A stretch of 64,000 bases of DNA from Lutimaribacter saemankumensis (GTDB lineage: Bacteria; Pseudomonadota; Alphaproteobacteria; Rhodobacterales; Rhodobacteraceae), in assembly GCF_900100005.1 (NCBI RefSeq), contig NZ_FNEB01000002.1, forward strand, positions 426,220 through 490,219, in the 5' to 3' direction. The translations under genes and the position numbers were made by a program. Below the pieces are notes generated by a model that was not told the DNA's origin, did not search any database, and was given only the letters and a program-made list of their open reading frames with translations. This document shows, piece after piece, positions 63,298 through 64,000 of this stretch; position 1 is the stretch's first letter; the number at the start of each line of letters is the position of its first letter.

Positions 63298-63397
63298 ATT
63301 TTCCGTGTTTCAATGAATTCAGAGGGTTAGAAGAATTTTCCCCGTAGTAACCCCGTAAAAACCCCGTAACGAAACGCATGTTTTCTTACGGGGTTAG
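63298..63397. repeat. Direct repeat R with hairpin, right of the putative Rep gene
   Basis: Two AACCCCGTAA units (63349-63358 and 63360-63369). The second pairs with TTACGGGGTT (63386-63395) around CGAAACGCATGTTTTC. Compared with repeat L, the stem positions CC/GG are replaced by TA/TA while pairing is kept, and the loop core GCATGTT is conserved. It sits immediately upstream of the Rep-like start codon. Confidence 0.7.
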
Positions 63398-63652
63398 CGA
63401 CGTTGGCTTGCCTGTGCGATGCGTGGTGGATTTTGGGAAAGGCGCGCTTTTTGCCTACCGGTGAGCCCTTGGAACTCCGAAGTCCTAGATGTGCCGCGTT
63501 GCCTTATGAGGCTCTGCCGCCAGAGAAACCCGGGGTGGATCGGTTCCTTGGAGCGCCGGCCGAGCATGGCGGCGATCACCTTCTGCCAATCACGGTCGTC
63601 TGCGCGCTGTCTATCACGAGACAGAGAAGACACTGAACAGAAGGAGCCGTTC

Positions 63653-63757
63653 ATGATCACCAGTCCCACTGCGGCGAAGCTTGCCGCCGCCATCGAAGCA
63701 TCGGAGCTCACCCAACGCGAGATTGCCGACCGGGTCGGCTTCAAACACGCCAACATT
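63653..63757 (+). pseudogene. HTH (XRE-like) regulator gene interrupted by an IS
   Basis: ATG 63653 with GAAGGAG upstream encodes MITSPTAAKLAAAIEASELT and QREIADRVGFKHANI, the first helices of an XRE-type DNA-binding domain. The frame is interrupted where the IS3-type left end begins (about 63757), so the rest of the domain is lost or lies beyond the element. Confidence 0.6.
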
Positions 63758-64000
63758 GAGCCTCCCCAACTGAACTGGTCCACCACTATGTTTAGGAAAC
63801 GGAGGACCGAGAATGGCAAACAGGCGACCCAAGCCCGAAGAGATTGTCTCGAAGTTACGACAGGTTGAGGTGCTGATGGGACAGGGCATGTCCCGTCTCG
63901 ACGCGATCCGACAGATCGGCGTTGTTGAACAGACGTACTATCGCTGGCGCAAGCAGTATGGCGGAATGGGCGTAGATCAATTGAAGGAGCTGAAGCGGCT
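63751..64000 (+). mobile_element. IS3-family insertion sequence, left end, continuing past the window
   Basis: Starts at about TGAGCCTCCCCAACTGAACTGG and includes the orfA start. The same end occurs in decayed form at 609-718. The element interrupts an HTH gene. The right end and orfB are outside the window. Confidence 0.75.
63814..64000 (+). CDS. IS3-family transposase OrfA (partial)
   Basis: ATG 63814 opens 62 codons to the window edge. The HTH_21/transposase_8 pattern is clear: RRPKPEEIVSKLRQVEVLMG, then IRQIGVVEQTYYRWRKQYGG. GGAGGACCGAGA precedes the start. It should bind the element ends and be joined to OrfB by programmed frameshifting. Confidence 0.85.

Overview
The window looks like an accessory-rich stretch of a marine Rhodobacteraceae (Roseobacter-group) alphaproteobacterium. 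This rests on gene content (DMSP-demethylase-like GcvT protein, methionine gamma-lyase with MdeB, several TRAP and dipeptide-type ABC transporters, HupE, LysE, many Lrp regulators), on GGAG-type ribosome binding sites with frequent ATGA overlaps, and on moderately high GC. No rRNA, no intact tRNA and no CRISPR array were seen.

Layout. 1-2.9 kb is a worn border: the N-terminus of a membrane histidine kinase, a broken membrane ORF, a decayed IS3-type end, an ACR3 arsenite exporter, a frameshifted MFS relic and a YqaA-type membrane protein. 3.1-12.2 kb is an organosulfur block: CoA ligase, crotonase-fold protein, OsmC protein and DmdA-like demethylase in one tight operon, an Lrp regulator, then methionine gamma-lyase and MdeB with a divergent MdeR-like regulator. 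12.3-13.7 kb holds two overlapping response regulators. 14-19.4 kb is an island-like segment between an integrase relic and a tRNA 3' fragment. It carries an ankyrin/beta-lactamase-fold protein, a 31-residue membrane peptide and a His-rich/HupE/anchor module that probably handles metal.

20.5-29.4 kb is a catabolic cluster: TetR, TRAP transporter, esterase, Baeyer-Villiger monooxygenase and CoA ligase. This is a plausible route for taking up a ketone-bearing acid, oxidising it to an ester, hydrolysing it and activating the product. 29.6-35.5 kb has a GFA protein, a DUF6544/M23 pair, and an operon of a CPBP protease with two penicillin-binding-like serine hydrolases. 35.7-47.9 kb is one large divergent locus. 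On the minus strand are a peptide-type ABC importer, a Cys-containing class V PLP enzyme, a DadA-like oxidase, an ATC-hydrolase-family protein and an M20 amidohydrolase. On the plus strand are SDR, VOC and Lrp genes. A route from a cyclic thiazoline/N-carbamoyl-cysteine-type compound to cysteine and sulfide fits this content but is inference.

48-64 kb is mobile-element territory: a second truncated and one intact copy of the same tyrosine recombinase, a divergent recombinase-like protein, LysE/cupin/MBL, LysR/quinone reductase and patatin genes, and a sulfane-sulfur module (DUF302, cytochrome c556, two rhodaneses, sterol-desaturase-like hydroxylase, ArsR-rhodanese regulator). A replication-initiator-like gene is flanked by two direct repeats whose hairpin stems covary, and an HTH gene is cut by an IS3-family element at the right edge.

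The two most unusual items are the 31-residue membrane peptide present twice (16682-16777 and 61646-61741) with a conserved leader, and the putative Rep gene bracketed by covarying hairpins (61844-63397).
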